From positions 1,922,001 through 1,986,000 of the forward strand of contig NZ_CP007212.1 in the NCBI RefSeq assembly GCF_001411805.1: DNA of 64,000 bases. The letters are read 5' to 3'. The notes under the pieces are model-generated. The model was not told the origin of the DNA and made no database searches. It worked only from the letters and a program-made list of their open reading frames with translations. The translations under genes were made by a program, and so were the position numbers. The stretch comes from Burkholderia plantarii (lineage in GTDB: Bacteria > Pseudomonadota > Gammaproteobacteria > Burkholderiales > Burkholderiaceae). Of the stretch, positions 19,786-29,423 are shown piece after piece (the first letter of the stretch is position 1; each line of letters starts with the position of its first letter).

Positions 19786-20292
19786 ATGGACCTCGCTCAC
19801 GATCTGCAATCCATCCTCGTTCAGGAACACACGCTCGTCTTCCCGCAGTTCGATACCGGCCGCGCCTGGGCGCTCGGCGTGCGGCTGCGCGAGATGGCGG
19901 TGGCGCGCGGCCACGCCGTGGCGATCGACATCGGCACCTTCGGCCAGCCGCTGTTCTTCGCGGCGCTCGACGGCGCGACGCCCGACAACCTCGTCTGGAT
20001 CGCGCGCAAGCGCAACACGGTCGCGCATTTCCGGCGCAGTTCGTATGCGATCGGCCTGCGCATGAAGCAGGCCGGGACCACGCTCTTCGCGAAGCACGCG
20101 CTGCCGGCCTCCGAGTATGCCGAGCACGGCGGCGCGTTCCCGCTTGCCGTCGCGGGCGTGGGCGTGATCGGCACCGTCACGGTGTCGGGCCTGCCGCAGC
20201 GCGCCGATCACGAGCTCGTGGTCGAGGCGCTCAGCGCGGAGCTCGGCCACGACTACGCGGCGCTCGCGCTCGCGAGGGAGGCGGCGCAATGA
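19786..20292 (+). CDS. UPF0303 family protein (heme-degrading/HbpS-like fold)
   Basis: The 168-residue cytoplasmic protein matches the UPF0303 pattern: [20 protein letters not shown], then [20 protein letters not shown], and a C-terminal [20 protein letters not shown] typical of the HbpS-like fold (GlcG family). The biochemical role is not established; the fold occurs in heme- or vitamin B12-linked proteins. Its stop overlaps the start of the SMR gene by four bases, so translation is probably coupled. Confidence 0.8.
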   Translation: MDLAHDLQSILVQEHTLVFPQFDTGRAWALGVRLREMAVARGHAVAIDIGTFGQPLFFAALDGATPDNLVWIARKRNTVAHFRRSSYAIGLRMKQAGTTLFAKHALPASEYAEHGGAFPLAVAGVGVIGTVTVSGLPQRADHELVVEALSAELGHDYAALALAREAAQ

Positions 20293-20627
20293 AGCTGCCC
20301 GCCTACGCATGGCTTGCGCTCGCGATCGTCGCCGAGGTGATCGGCACGTCCGCGCTGCGCGCATCCGAGGGATTCACGCGGCTCGTGCCGACGCTGATCG
20401 TGGTGGCCGGCTACGCCATCGCGTTCTATGGTTTGTCGCTGACCTTGAAGAGCATGCCGGTCGGGATCGTCTATGCGATCTGGTCCGGCGCCGGCATCGT
20501 GCTGATCACGCTGGTGGCGATCGTGCTGTACAGGCAGGTGCCGGACCTGCCGGCCGTGATCGGGCTCGGACTGATCATCGCGGGCGTCGTCGTCCTCAAT
20601 CTGTTCTCGAAGATGCAGGCGCACTGA
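20289..20627 (+). CDS. Small multidrug resistance (SMR) family transporter
   Basis: The 112-residue product has four transmembrane helices. Helix 1 contains [20 protein letters not shown], with the membrane-embedded glutamate (Glu 16) that couples drug and proton transport. [16 protein letters not shown] is the helix 3 signature with the conserved Trp. The family includes EmrE, SugE/Gdx and spermidine exporters. The substrate is probably a quaternary amine or guanidinium-type cation but not determined. Start ATG overlaps the UPF0303 stop (ATGA). Confidence 0.9.
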   Translation: MKLPAYAWLALAIVAEVIGTSALRASEGFTRLVPTLIVVAGYAIAFYGLSLTLKSMPVGIVYAIWSGAGIVLITLVAIVLYRQVPDLPAVIGLGLIIAGVVVLNLFSKMQAH

Positions 20628-20718
20628 GTGGTAACGGTGCTTCGTTGCGCGCGGACCTCGCGTGCCCGAGGCCCGCATGCGACGCGTCGAACGAAATCGT
20701 TCAAGCGCGGCGGCGGGT

Positions 20719-21147
20719 TCAGTCGTCGTAATCGTCGTCGGACATGAACGCGCGCATGAACACGAGTGCGCCCCAGCCCCAGATCGCGTTCGCCGCGAAG
20801 CCGACCGCGAGCGGCGAGAGCATGTTGCCGGCCGGCCAGATGCCGCGCAGCGGATCGATCACGAACACGCGCGCGGCCGTCGGCACGAGGCCGCCGAATA
20901 CCAGCGCCTGCACCCACGGCGCGCGCCGCTCGGGCGCCACGCGCAGCAGCCATGCCATCAGGATCGCCCAGCACGCGCTGACGAGCGCGTTGACAATGAA
21001 TTCCGGCATGCCGAGCGGCGCGAACGGCACGACCGAGAAGCCGGCCGTCTCGATGAGTCCCGCCGCGTGCAGCAGCGCGAGCGTCGCTTCGCGGAAGAAC
21101 AGGGCGGCGAGGAAGCCGGACAGGAACGGCAGGATGACTTTCTGCAT
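20719..21147 (-). CDS. Small conserved membrane protein, unknown function
   Basis: The 142-residue product has about four hydrophobic segments (MQKVILPFLSGFLAALFFRE at the N-terminus; IVNALVSACWAILMAWLLRV; ALVFGGLVPTAARVFVID; AVGFAANAIWGWGALVFMRA) and ends in an acidic tail MSDDDYDD. It is in its own unit, convergent with the SMR gene. I do not recognise a characterised family. Coding character is good (normal GC pattern, ATG start). Confidence 0.7.
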   Translation of the reverse strand: MQKVILPFLSGFLAALFFREATLALLHAAGLIETAGFSVVPFAPLGMPEFIVNALVSACWAILMAWLLRVAPERRAPWVQALVFGGLVPTAARVFVIDPLRGIWPAGNMLSPLAVGFAANAIWGWGALVFMRAFMSDDDYDD

Positions 21148-21513
21148 CGGGGAGAGCGTGGTGGGCGCGGCAATCGGCCGATTTCACGGGTGAGTCGGTT
21201 CGGGTTTGCCATTATAGGGGTGCCCGCCGCGGTCCGATCGCCCACGCGTCGCGATATTCGCTGCAGCAGCGCGCAAATCACGAAAGCGGAAAACCTAAGT
21301 TGAAAAAAATCGTTCCTAAACGATGACCCCCTCCCTAGACTGATTTCCCAGAGACGGTAGTGCCGTCCCCCGCGCAATCGCGAGCTCGCCCGCCGCGCGG
21401 ATCGATCCGGCGAGCCCCTTTCCCGGCAGACGTTTTTCGTTCGATGCGCGCCGCGCGCGTCGAGGGGATCGCTTTGCCCGAATTTCGCAAGAACAGTCAG
21501 GCAGGAGCATCAG
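21148..21513. promoter_or_regulatory. Promoter region of the ssu operon
   Basis: The 366 bp between the divergent membrane protein and ssuD contain an A-rich element, AAAAAAATCGTTCCTAAACG at 21303-21322. A similar element precedes sbp (57120-57139). Sulfur-starvation regulators of the CysB/SsuR type bind A-rich sites, so this may be one. No gene is seen. Confidence 0.5.
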
Positions 21514-22674
21514 ATGAATGTGTTCTGGTTTATTCCGACGCACGGCGACAGCCGCTACCTCGGCACCTCCGAAGGCGCGCGCGCGGCCGATTACGATTAT
21601 TTCCGGCAGGTCGCCGTGGCGGCCGACACGCTCGGCTACGAAGGCGTACTGCTGCCCACCGGCCGTTCCTGCGAGGATGCCTGGGTAGTGGCCTCGAGCC
21701 TGATTCCCGCCACCCGGCGGCTGAAGTTCCTGGTCGCGGTGCGCCCGGGGCTGTCGTCGCCGGCCCTGTCGGCGCGCATGGCCGCGACCTTCGACCGGCT
21801 CTCGGAAGGACGCCTGCTGATCAACGTCGTGACGGGCGGCGACACGACCGAACTCGAAGGCGACGGCGTGTTCGTCGATCACGACACGCGCTACGAAATC
21901 ACCGACGAATTCCTGCACGTCTGGCGCGAACTGCTCGCGAAATCGCACGATGGCGCCAACGTCGATTTCGACGGCAAGCATCTGCAATCGAAGGGCGGCA
22001 AGCTGCTCTATCCGCCGGTCCAGAATCCGCATCCGCCGCTGTGGTTCGGCGGCTCGTCGCCGGCCGCGCACGCGATCGCGGCCGACCACATCGACACCTA
22101 CCTGACCTGGGGCGAGCCGCCCGAGGCGGTCGAGAAGAAGATCGCCGACATTCGCGCGCGCGCCGAGGCGCGTGGCCGCCAGATCAAGTTCGGCATCCGC
22201 CTGCACGTGATCGTGCGCGAGACGGAAGAGGAGGCGTGGGCCGACGCGGACCGCCTGATCAGCCGGCTCGACGACGCGACGATCGCGCGCGCGCAGAAAT
22301 CGTTCGCGAAGATGGACTCGGAAGGGCAGCGCCGCATGGCCGCGCTGCACGGCGGCAAGCGTGGTTCGCGCCAGGAGCTCGAGGTCTATCCGAACCTGTG
22401 GGCCGGCGTCGGCCTCGTGCGCGGCGGCGCGGGCACCGCGCTCGTGGGCAGTGCCAAACAGGTGGCCGAACGGATGCGCGAATACGCGTCGCTCGGCATC
22501 GAGACCTTCATCCTATCCGGCTATCCGCATCTCGAGGAATCGTATCGCTTCGCCGAACTCGTGTTCCCGCTGATCAACAAGGGCGAGGGCACCCAGCGCC
22601 GGACCGGCCCGCTGTCGGGTCCGTTCGGCGAGGTGATCGGCAATCACTACGCGCCGAACGCGAGCCAGAGCTGA
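21514..22674 (+). CDS. ssuD: FMNH2-dependent alkanesulfonate monooxygenase
   Basis: SsuD splits alkanesulfonates into sulfite and aldehyde using reduced FMN and oxygen, giving sulfur under sulfate limitation. The 386-residue TIM-barrel product starts [20 protein letters not shown] and carries the family residues in [30 protein letters not shown] and [20 protein letters not shown]. It is the first gene of the ssuD-ssuC-ssuB-ssuF set. A flavin reductase (SsuE) is not in the cluster. Length and start agree with known SsuD. Confidence 0.96.
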   Translation: MNVFWFIPTHGDSRYLGTSEGARAADYDYFRQVAVAADTLGYEGVLLPTGRSCEDAWVVASSLIPATRRLKFLVAVRPGLSSPALSARMAATFDRLSEGRLLINVVTGGDTTELEGDGVFVDHDTRYEITDEFLHVWRELLAKSHDGANVDFDGKHLQSKGGKLLYPPVQNPHPPLWFGGSSPAAHAIAADHIDTYLTWGEPPEAVEKKIADIRARAEARGRQIKFGIRLHVIVRETEEEAWADADRLISRLDDATIARAQKSFAKMDSEGQRRMAALHGGKRGSRQELEVYPNLWAGVGLVRGGAGTALVGSAKQVAERMREYASLGIETFILSGYPHLEESYRFAELVFPLINKGEGTQRRTGPLSGPFGEVIGNHYAPNASQS

Positions 22675-22688
22675 ACGGAGGCACGACG

Positions 22689-23525
22689 ATGGCAACGCCG
22701 ACACTTCAGAACCTGGGAGGCGCCGGCCGCGGCGTGGTGCGCGGCGTCGCGCTGCGCGGCTGGCGCGCGATCGCGCCGTGGCTCGTGCCGATCGCGCTGG
22801 TGCTGGCTTGGGAGCTGGCCGCGCGCACCGGCGCGCTGTCCACGCGCGTGCTGCCCGAGCCGCTCGCCGTGGTGCGCGCCGCGTGGTCCTTGATCGAATC
22901 GGGCGACATGTGGGCCAACGTCAAGGTCAGCACCTGGCGCGCGCTGGTCGGCTTCGCGATCGGCGGCGGCGTGGGCCTCGTGCTCGGCCTCGCGACCGGG
23001 CTGTCGAAGGCGGCCGAGGTCGCGCTCGATTCGACGATCCAGATGATCCGCAACATTCCCGCGCTCGCGATGATTCCGCTCGTGATCCTCTGGTTCGGCA
23101 TCGACGAGAAGGCCAAGCTGTTCCTCGTCTCGCTCGGCGTGTTCTTCCCGATCTACATCAACACGTACCACGGCATCCGCTCGGTCGACGCGAACCTGAT
23201 CGAGATGGCGAAGAGCTACGGCGTGAAGGGCTTCGCGCTCTATCGCGACGTGATCCTGCCCGGCGCGCTGCCGTCGATCCTGGTCGGCGTGCGCTTCGCG
23301 CTCGGCCTGATGTGGGTGATGCTGATCGTGGCGGAAACGATCTCCGCGCAATCCGGCATCGGCTACATGACGATGAACGCGCGCGAATTCCTGCAAACCG
23401 ACGTGGTGGTGGTCGGCATCCTGCTGTACGCGATCCTCGGCAAGCTCGCCGACGTGCTCGCGAAGTGGCTCGAACGCGCGACGCTGCGCTGGCACCCCGC
23501 GTATCAACCGGGAGCGAAATCATGA
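22689..23525 (+). CDS. ssuC: Alkanesulfonate ABC transporter permease
   Basis: The 278-residue inner-membrane protein of the BPD transporter family has about six helices and the EAA loop: [20 protein letters not shown] with [20 protein letters not shown], through which it contacts SsuB. The ATG at 22689 lies 14 bases after ssuD behind GGAGG. The stop overlaps the ssuB start (ATGA). A substrate-binding SsuA is not in the cluster. Confidence 0.94.
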   Translation: MATPTLQNLGGAGRGVVRGVALRGWRAIAPWLVPIALVLAWELAARTGALSTRVLPEPLAVVRAAWSLIESGDMWANVKVSTWRALVGFAIGGGVGLVLGLATGLSKAAEVALDSTIQMIRNIPALAMIPLVILWFGIDEKAKLFLVSLGVFFPIYINTYHGIRSVDANLIEMAKSYGVKGFALYRDVILPGALPSILVGVRFALGLMWVMLIVAETISAQSGIGYMTMNAREFLQTDVVVVGILLYAILGKLADVLAKWLERATLRWHPAYQPGAKS

Positions 23526-24484
23526 GCTCGACCACGCTGAATCCGACCTATGGCCCGATCGCGGGCGCCGATCTCGAGGCCGAGCTGGCCCAGGCGCGCA
23601 CGTCCGACGCCGACCGGCAGAACGCCGCTGTGTTCGAGCGCGACGCCGGCGCCCACGTGGTGCCGCTCGCACGGCACCGCGAGGCCGGCGCGAACCTGCG
23701 CGGCGCCGATCATTCGGTCGAGCTGCGCCACGTCGGCAAGCAGTACGGCGAGCGCGCCGTGCTCAGCGATTTCAACCTGTCGATCGAACGCGGCAGCTTC
23801 GTCGCGATCGTCGGCCGCAGCGGCTGCGGCAAGTCCACGCTGCTTCGCCTGATCGCCGAACTCGAAAAGCCGACCGGCGGCACGCTCGTCAAGCGCACCG
23901 AAACCGGCGCCGCGCTCGACACGCGGATCATGTACCAGGACGCGCGGCTGCTGCCGTGGAAGACGGTGCTGCAGAACGTGATGCTCGGCCTTGGCCGGCG
24001 CGCGCGCGACGAGGCGCGCGCCGTGCTCGACGAGGTCGGCCTGCTCGAGCGCGCCAACGACTGGCCCGCGCAGCTGTCGGGCGGGCAGCGCCAGCGCGTC
24101 GCACTGGCTCGTGCGCTCGTGCATCGTCCGCAACTGCTGCTGCTCGACGAGCCGCTCGGCGCGCTCGACGCGCTCACGCGCATCGAGATGCATGCGCTGA
24201 TCGAGCGGCTTTGGCGTGAGCATCGCTTCACGGCGCTGCTCGTCACGCACGACGTGCAGGAGGCGGTGGCGCTCGGCGACCGGATTCTGCTGATCGAGGC
24301 GGGCAAGATCGCGCTCGATCAGCCGGTGCCGCTCGATCGGCCGCGCGCGCGCGCTTCGGCGTCGTTCGCCGCGCTCGAGGACCGCGTGCTGCAGCGCGTG
24401 CTCAAGGGCGGCCCGGGACTCGATGCGCCGGACGCGTTCGAGCCGCCGGCCGCGTCCGCGACCCGTATCCGCTGGGCGGTCTGA
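23522..24484 (+). CDS. ssuB: Alkanesulfonate ABC transporter ATP-binding protein
   Basis: The 320-residue ATPase energises SsuC. Walker A is GRSGCGKST (about residue 99), the Q-loop is YQDARLLPW, the signature [15 protein letters not shown], Walker [13 protein letters not shown], and the switch His is in [15 protein letters not shown]. Residues 1-60 are an extra, family-variable N-terminal extension before the nucleotide-binding fold. The first four bases overlap the ssuC end. Confidence 0.94.
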   Translation: MSSTTLNPTYGPIAGADLEAELAQARTSDADRQNAAVFERDAGAHVVPLARHREAGANLRGADHSVELRHVGKQYGERAVLSDFNLSIERGSFVAIVGRSGCGKSTLLRLIAELEKPTGGTLVKRTETGAALDTRIMYQDARLLPWKTVLQNVMLGLGRRARDEARAVLDEVGLLERANDWPAQLSGGQRQRVALARALVHRPQLLLLDEPLGALDALTRIEMHALIERLWREHRFTALLVTHDVQEAVALGDRILLIEAGKIALDQPVPLDRPRARASASFAALEDRVLQRVLKGGPGLDAPDAFEPPAASATRIRWAV

Positions 24485-24529
24485 CGCCGCCCGGCTCCAT
24501 TTGATTGATCTTTTCGGAGCGAATCCCCA

Positions 24530-24745
24530 ATGAGCATCATCGCCATCAACGTACGCAACCAGTTCAAGGGCAAGGTCAAGGAAATCATCCGCGGGCCGGT
24601 GGTGTCCGAGGTCGACGTCGACACGCCGTTCGGCATCGTCACGTCGGTCATCACGACGCGCTCCGTCGACGAACTGGAGCTCAAGGTGGGCGCCGAAGTC
24701 GTCGCGCTCGTGAAATCCACCGAGGTGTCGATCGCGCGCCTCTGA
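24530..24745 (+). CDS. ssuF: TOBE-domain (molbindin-like) protein SsuF
   Basis: The 71-residue product is one TOBE/Mop domain: ARNQFKGKVKEIIRGPVVSE-like NVRNQFKGKVKEIIRGPVVS and EVVALVKSTEVSIARL. Such proteins bind oxyanions, typically molybdate. In ssu operons of Pseudomonas and Burkholderia the small SsuF occupies this position and is needed for growth on some sulfonates or sulfate esters. It lies 45 bases after ssuB. The name follows the context. Confidence 0.85.
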   Translation: MSIIAINVRNQFKGKVKEIIRGPVVSEVDVDTPFGIVTSVITTRSVDELELKVGAEVVALVKSTEVSIARL

Positions 24746-24888
24746 GCCTCGCGCGGGGCGGTGCGCGCCGGCCCGGTGACGGCCGGCGCTGTCGTGCATG
24801 GCGGCCGCCTGGCGTTGGCACGGCGCGTGCCGGTATTTTCATTTTGTAGTGCTAGGATCGAAGCTCTCCCCAACGACGGAGGCGATCC

Positions 24889-25086
24889 ATGTTTCCCGTA
24901 CTCAGTCCCGACGCGATCGACGCGCTGAAATGGCTCGACCGGTTCGGCGGCCTTCGCCCCATGCCTTCGCAGTTCGCGCCCCTCATCGACGGCTTGCTCA
25001 ACGACGGTTATGTTTACCAGAGCGGCGCCGGGCTCGTCGACCTGACCGACGACGGCCGGGCGTATTTGTCGGAACAATTCGACTGA
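24889..25086 (+). CDS. Hypothetical protein, 65 residues
   Basis: I do not recognise a family. The product MFPVLSPDAIDALKWLDRFG... ends DLTDDGRAYLSEQFD and looks like a small winged-helix-type fold, since helix plus LTDDGRAYL is common at the end of winged-helix domains. A good ribosome site, GGAGG, stands 7 bases before the ATG, and 35 bases separate it from the next small gene, so it is probably a real gene. Confidence 0.6.
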   Translation: MFPVLSPDAIDALKWLDRFGGLRPMPSQFAPLIDGLLNDGYVYQSGAGLVDLTDDGRAYLSEQFD

Positions 25087-25121
25087 TCGGTAACGATCGG
25101 ACGCGACTCGGGAGGACGAAT

Positions 25122-25376
25122 ATGGAAACCACAGGACGTGATCTCGGCAATTTCGCCGAGGTGTACAAGGGCTACCGGCTCGAAGTGCGCACGGAGCAGG
25201 TCTGGATCGGCGAGAAGGCGCACTATCGCGTGCTGGAAGGCGACGCCGAACTGATCGGCTGGCGGCTCGTGCATGTCGACGGCGTCTGGCTCAGCGAGCG
25301 GCGCGTCGTCGATCAGGTGCTGGCGCTGGCGCGTGCGGCCGTCGATCGCGAGTTGGGCGGCGCGCGGGCGGCCTGA
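25122..25376 (+). CDS. Hypothetical protein, 84 residues
   Basis: No family recognised. The product METTGRDLGNFAEVYKGYRL... contains VRTEQVWIGEKAHYRVLEGD and the C-terminal helix RRVVDQVLALARAAVDRELG, suggesting a compact alpha/beta fold without signal or membrane segment. GGAGG lies 6 bases before the ATG. It lies close behind the 65-residue gene in the same direction. Confidence 0.6.
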   Translation: METTGRDLGNFAEVYKGYRLEVRTEQVWIGEKAHYRVLEGDAELIGWRLVHVDGVWLSERRVVDQVLALARAAVDRELGGARAA

Positions 25377-25427
25377 AGCCACGGATGCGGAAACGGCGCC
25401 GGTTGATCGGGCGCCGGTGTCACGCGT

Positions 25428-25775
25428 TCACCAGGTCAGGCTCGCGCCGCAAGTGGACGAGTGATCCGGGCCGGTGAAGCAGTAGGTGCTCGTGTTCTTC
25501 GAGCGCGGCTGGATGGAAATCGATCGTTCCGGCGCGACGTATCGATGGACCTGATAAGGGAATTTTCCGTGCAGATCCATGCGGTCCTGATTCATCCGGG
25601 TCTTGATCGACTCGCGAATCAGGTCGGCCTGTTTGCGCTGCTGGTCTTTCTCGATCTCGTCGTATCGTTTGAAGAGGACGCCGCCGGTGCCTTCGGTGCC
25701 TTCGGTGGATTCAGGCGCGGCGCCGGCGGCGAGACTCACGCCGATCAACAGGAAAAAGATGAGCGGGAATCGCAT
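25428..25775 (-). CDS. Small secreted protein, unknown function
   Basis: The 115-residue product has a clear Sec signal (MRFPLIFFLLIGVSLAAGAA) and a charged middle region (YDEIEKDQQRKQADLIRESI). Two Cys residues near the C-terminus (TYCFTGPDHSSTCGASLTW) could form a periplasmic disulfide. GGAG precedes the ATG. GC content is lower than in its neighbours. Family unknown to me. Confidence 0.65.
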   Translation of the reverse strand: MRFPLIFFLLIGVSLAAGAAPESTEGTEGTGGVLFKRYDEIEKDQQRKQADLIRESIKTRMNQDRMDLHGKFPYQVHRYVAPERSISIQPRSKNTSTYCFTGPDHSSTCGASLTW

Positions 25776-26109
25776 GGTTTCTCCTTGAAGCCAAATTGAT
25801 GATCGGTGGGGCGATAAAAAATAGAACGCCGATACGAGAATAGAATGCCGATACGGTCGCATATTGTCGGGACTCATCGTGCCGCCAATCACCAAGGCTG
25901 CTTGATTTCACACTGAAAATCGAATTAGTCCGACCAACTGCCGCAGGTTTGCCGCGCGGCGATTCAACTGCCGTTTCCGCATGCGTTTTCATCGACTTTC
26001 GAAAGAGTTCGATGGAAACCATCAAGAGCGCCTTTTAGGCTCGGCGATATTCGACACGGAGCGATTCCGGGATGTCGATTTTCACCACTTCGCCAAAGGG
26101 GGCACGAAG
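25776..26109. other. AT-richer intergenic region
   Basis: This 334 bp between the divergent secreted-protein gene and the ygiW-like gene is more AT-rich than the core. It contains no ORF with family features. Promoters for both genes are expected here. Confidence 0.45.
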
Positions 26110-26490
26110 ATGAAACGCATGGGGATGGCCATTTTGCTCGGCATGTTTTCGGTGGGCGCGTTTGCCCGGCAGGGCGGCCCGGTTTCACACGATGGCTTTG
26201 GATCGCCCGGTGGCTTCAAGGGGCCGACGCCGGGCCTGACGACGGTCGCTCAGGCCAAGTCGTTGCCGGACGATGCCTGGGTCGTGCTGGAAGGGCATAT
26301 CGTCAAGCAGATCGGACATGAACTGTACGAGTTTCGCGATAAAAGCGGCACGATCCGCCTCGACCTCGATGACAAGCGCTGGATGGGGCAGACCGTGGTG
26401 CCGACCGACAAGGTGCATGTCGAAGGCGAGGTCGACAAGGACTGGAACAGCGTGGAGATCGACGTCAAGACCCTGCGCCTGATGCGATAA
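26110..26490 (+). CDS. YgiW/YdeI-type stress tolerance OB-fold protein
   Basis: The 126-residue product has a signal peptide (MKRMGMAILLGMFSVGAFA) and the BOF (bacterial OB-fold) core: LTTVAQAKSLPDDAWVVLEG, then HIVKQIGHELYEFRDKSGTI with RLDLDDKRW and a VHVEGEVDKDW strand. These periplasmic proteins are linked to peroxide and metal stress, and their ligand is unknown. Start chosen before the signal peptide; the frame is open further upstream but without signal. Confidence 0.85.
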   Translation: MKRMGMAILLGMFSVGAFARQGGPVSHDGFGSPGGFKGPTPGLTTVAQAKSLPDDAWVVLEGHIVKQIGHELYEFRDKSGTIRLDLDDKRWMGQTVVPTDKVHVEGEVDKDWNSVEIDVKTLRLMR

Positions 26491-26735
26491 CGCCAAACCG
26501 GCGATCCGCCGAGGCGTGACCGGGCTTGCGCATGACGCGGCACCTGGCAGGTTCGGCGGATTTGCCGCACATCACCTATACTTCCGTCCTCGTGTTTTCC
26601 GGGTGATGGTGCCCATGCGGCTTGCGATATTCCGCGAAAAAATCCGTGCATGCATCATGGCGCCCGATTACGAAGCGCCGGCAAACACGACGGAGAACGG
26701 CAGCGAACCCAACATGCCAAACGGGCAGCAACACC

Positions 26736-27746
26736 TTGACTGAAAAGAATTTTTCCGCGAAAACCACGCCCCGCCGCGTGTCCGTCGCGCCGATGATGGA
26801 CTGGACTGACCGCCATTGTCGCGCCCTGCATCGAACCATCTCGCGACATGCCTGGCTGTATACGGAAATGGTGACGACGGGCGCGCTGATGCATGGCGAC
26901 GTGGCGCGCCATCTCGCGTTCACGCCCGACGAGGCGCCCGTCGCGCTGCAACTGGGCGGCAGCGAACCCGACGATCTCGCAAAGTCGGCCAAGCTCGGTG
27001 AAAACTGGGGCTACGACGAAATCAACCTGAACTGCGGCTGCCCGTCGGAGCGCGTGCAGCGCGGCGCGTTCGGCGCCTGCCTGATGAACGAGCCGACGCT
27101 CGTGGCCGATTGCGTGAAGGCGATGCGCGACGCGGTGTCGGTGCCGGTGACGGTCAAGCACCGGATCGGCGTGGATGCCGTGGAGGAGTACGCGTTCGTG
27201 CGCGATTTCGTGGGCACCGTCGCGCAGGCCGGCTGCGACGTATTCATCGTCCACGCGCGCAACGCGATCCTGAAGGGCCTCTCGCCGAAGGAGAACCGCG
27301 AGATCCCGCCGCTCAAGTACGATTACGCGTACCGGCTCAAGCAGGATTTCCCTGACCTCGAGATCATCATCAACGGCGGCATCACGACGCTCGATGAAGT
27401 CGATGCGCATTTGCAGCACGTCGACGGCGTGATGCTCGGCCGCGAGGCCTATCACAACCCGTTCGTGCTGGCCGAGGTCGATGCGCGTTTCTACGGTGCG
27501 GCCGGCGCAGTGCCGACGCGCGAGGAAATCGAGGCGCAGCTGATCGCCTACTGCACCGACGCCGTCGCACGCGGCACCTACCTGGGCGCGATCGTGCGCC
27601 ACGCGCTCGGGCTCTACCGCGGCGTGCATGGCGCGCGCGGCTGGCGGCGCGTGCTGTCGGACAGCAAACGGCTCTCGCGCGGCGACGTGGCGGCGATCTT
27701 CGCCGAGGCTCGAACCCACCTGACGGCCCCCTCCGAAATTTTTTAA
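26736..27746 (+). CDS. dusA: tRNA-dihydrouridine synthase A
   Basis: DusA reduces uridines 20/20a in the tRNA D-loop with FMN and NADPH. The TIM-barrel product shows RRVSVAPMMDWTDRHCR (FMN site), LYTEMVTTGALMHGD, EINLNCGCPSERVQRGAFGA with the catalytic Cys, and INGGITTLDEVDAHLQHVDG with MLGREAYHNP. I place the start at the TTG at 26736 (336 residues), because the upstream part of the open frame (to 26622) does not look conserved; no clear ribosome site decides it. tRNA-His follows. Confidence 0.93.
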   Translation: MTEKNFSAKTTPRRVSVAPMMDWTDRHCRALHRTISRHAWLYTEMVTTGALMHGDVARHLAFTPDEAPVALQLGGSEPDDLAKSAKLGENWGYDEINLNCGCPSERVQRGAFGACLMNEPTLVADCVKAMRDAVSVPVTVKHRIGVDAVEEYAFVRDFVGTVAQAGCDVFIVHARNAILKGLSPKENREIPPLKYDYAYRLKQDFPDLEIIINGGITTLDEVDAHLQHVDGVMLGREAYHNPFVLAEVDARFYGAAGAVPTREEIEAQLIAYCTDAVARGTYLGAIVRHALGLYRGVHGARGWRRVLSDSKRLSRGDVAAIFAEARTHLTAPSEIF

Positions 27747-27778
27747 AAAAGGGGCTGTACAAAACGAAGAAGTGTCCA

Positions 27779-27784
27779 TATAAT
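27779..27784 (+). promoter_or_regulatory. Probable -10 box of the tRNA-His promoter
   Basis: A perfect TATAAT lies 57 bases before the tRNA. The best -35 match (CTGTAC at 27755-27760) is weak, so only the -10 box is listed. A 5' leader of about 50 bases would have to be removed by RNase P. Confidence 0.5.
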
Positions 27785-27841
27785 CTCACTTCTTCGCTGC
27801 TGAAACAAAACGGCAACGAAGCAGAAGTAAGCAATAACAGT

Positions 27842-27918
27842 GGTGGCTGTAGCTCAGTTGGTAGAGTCCAGGATTGTGATTCCTGTCGTCGTGGGTTCGA
27901 GTCCCATCAGCCACCCCA
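27842..27918 (+). tRNA. tRNA-His (anticodon GTG)
   Basis: GTGGCTG pairs with CAGCCAC, the anticodon loop is ATTGTGA (GTG), and the T-loop is GGTTCGAGTCC. An extra G at the 5' end (27842) faces C73, the G-1 identity element of tRNA-His. CCA is encoded at 27916-27918. It marks the left border of the accessory region. Confidence 0.97.
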
Positions 27919-27931
27919 AAGAATGTCAGTA

Positions 27932-27957
27932 AAAACAGGCGCTTAGGCGCCTGTTTT
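27932..27957 (+). terminator. Terminator of tRNA-His
   Basis: AAAACAGGCGC, loop TTA, GCGCCTGTTTT: a hairpin with a T-run directly after the tRNA. Confidence 0.85.
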
Positions 27958-28003
27958 GCTTTCCATGATGTGAATTTCGGAGCGGAAAACGCAATTTCGG
28001 AAT

Positions 28004-28306
28004 TTACTCGATCGCATTTGTCGTCTTCACCTTTCCTCGATCGTCTCGCTGATGTGCCGTGCAGGGATTCGCCTGCGCGGCGAAATCGTATGCGCCCGCG
28101 TCTCGATTCGACAATTCGATGGTGATGGCGGCGGGGCGGAGATCCTCCATCGAGAAGTCATCGGGGTGCTTCGTCGGCATCGTTTCCATCCCTCCCTTTA
28201 TCGGGCGGTTGATCCGGTTCGCGATGCGCTGCGCGGCCTCGCGCATCATCTTCCCTTCCTGCTCGCGCGCGATCTTGGGATCGTGCGCGCCGATGAAGGC
28301 GTACAC
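28004..28306 (-). CDS. Hypothetical ORF, possibly 5'-truncated
   Basis: The frame reads (V)YAFIGAHDPKIAREQEGKMM, then REAAQRIANRINRP, and ends DDRGKVKTTNAIE. It could start at the GTG at 28306. The same frame upstream continues with plausible coding sequence (HPKSGWASVWQNA) but meets a stop after nine more codons, so the natural N-terminus may have been lost. No family recognised. It lies in the gap between tRNA-His and the IS3 remnant, in the accessory region. Confidence 0.4.
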   Translation of the reverse strand: MYAFIGAHDPKIAREQEGKMMREAAQRIANRINRPIKGGMETMPTKHPDDFSMEDLRPAAITIELSNRDAGAYDFAAQANPCTAHQRDDRGKVKTTNAIE

Positions 28307-28446
28307 GGCGTTCTGCCAGACCGACGCCCAGCCACTCTTCGGATGCGTCTAGCCGCGCCGGTTCGGGAACAGTAAGGCGCCGTCGATCTGCCGATCGTGT
28401 ACCGACCCAGTCAAAACCTGCTCACGTCATATTGAACGAAAAGACG

Positions 28447-29423
28447 ATGAGCACGAAGATGGACGAAGATATCAAACGATGGACTGCCAAGCGCAAGAGC
28501 GCGCTGGTGACGGACATCGTTCAGGGCAAGACGACGGTTGCCGAAGCCAACCGCACCTATGACCGGTCGCCATCCGAGGTCGAGAACTGGGTGGACGTGG
28601 ACGACGACAAGCGAGGCATGAAGAACGCGCTGCGCGCCAATCCGCTTGACGTCAAGAGCAATACGAGCGGCAGGTCAAGGAGCTGCAAGCGGCTTACTGC
28701 GAAGCCATGCTGGAGTTGCGCGCCAGAAAAAATTGCAGTCCCTGCTGGGCGAGGACGAGAAGTGATCGAAACGATCCATCAGGGACTGAAAGAAGAAGGC
28801 GTTGTCGTTTCGATTTCCCAGCTCTGCAGGTGGTTCGACGTGCCGCGCCGAACCGTGTATTACCGGCCAGTCAAAGCACATCCCGTCGTGCAGGCGCGTT
28901 TCTCGGAACCGATCAAGGCGATGATCGAAGAGTCACCATCGTTCGGTTATCGGACGGTGGCGCACCTGCTGGCTTCAACAAGAACACCGTGCAACGCGTG
29001 TTCCAGTTGATGGGCTGGCACGTGCGCAAGCGGCCGGTTGGCTTTCGGCCACGCGTGCAATCAATGCCATCGGTTGCGCTGCAGCCAAACGAGCGCTGGT
29101 CCACCGACATGTGCCGTGTTTGGGCAGGACGAGACGGCTGGGCAACTTTAGCCTTGGTCATCGATTGCTACACGCGCGAGTTGCTGGGTTGGCACCTGTC
29201 TCGCAGCGGAAAGGCGACGACCGCAACCGACGCGCTGGAACATGCCTTGATCGCCCGATTCGGCACTCTGGGGCGCGTGTCGAGGCCGTTCTTGCTGAGG
29301 AATGACAACGGCCCGGTTTTCACGAGTCAAAAGTACACGAAGCTGGTACGGAATTACGCACCGGCGACCGCATCAATCGCTGCAGATGAAGGCTCCGGCC
29401 GAGGCATTTGCTTTAGCCGCTTA
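28447..29423 (+). pseudogene. IS3-family transposase remnant (OrfA/OrfB), frameshifted and internally deleted
   Basis: OrfA starts MSTKMDEDIKRWTAKRKSAL and continues with its helix-turn-helix (TTVAEANRTYDRSPSEVENW). Its C-terminal part (QVKELQAAYCEAMLELRARK) is in another frame. OrfB begins VIETIHQGLKEEGVVVSISQ, and YGYRTVAHLL-type FGYRTVAHLL is followed by a one-base loss near 28971. GFNKNTVQRVFQLMGWHVRK and the DDE region WSTDMCRVWAGRDGWATLAL with FLLRNDNGPVF follow. After NYAP (about 29361) the sequence jumps to the C-terminal end HQSLQMKAPAEAFALAA. It cannot make an active transposase. Confidence 0.85.
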
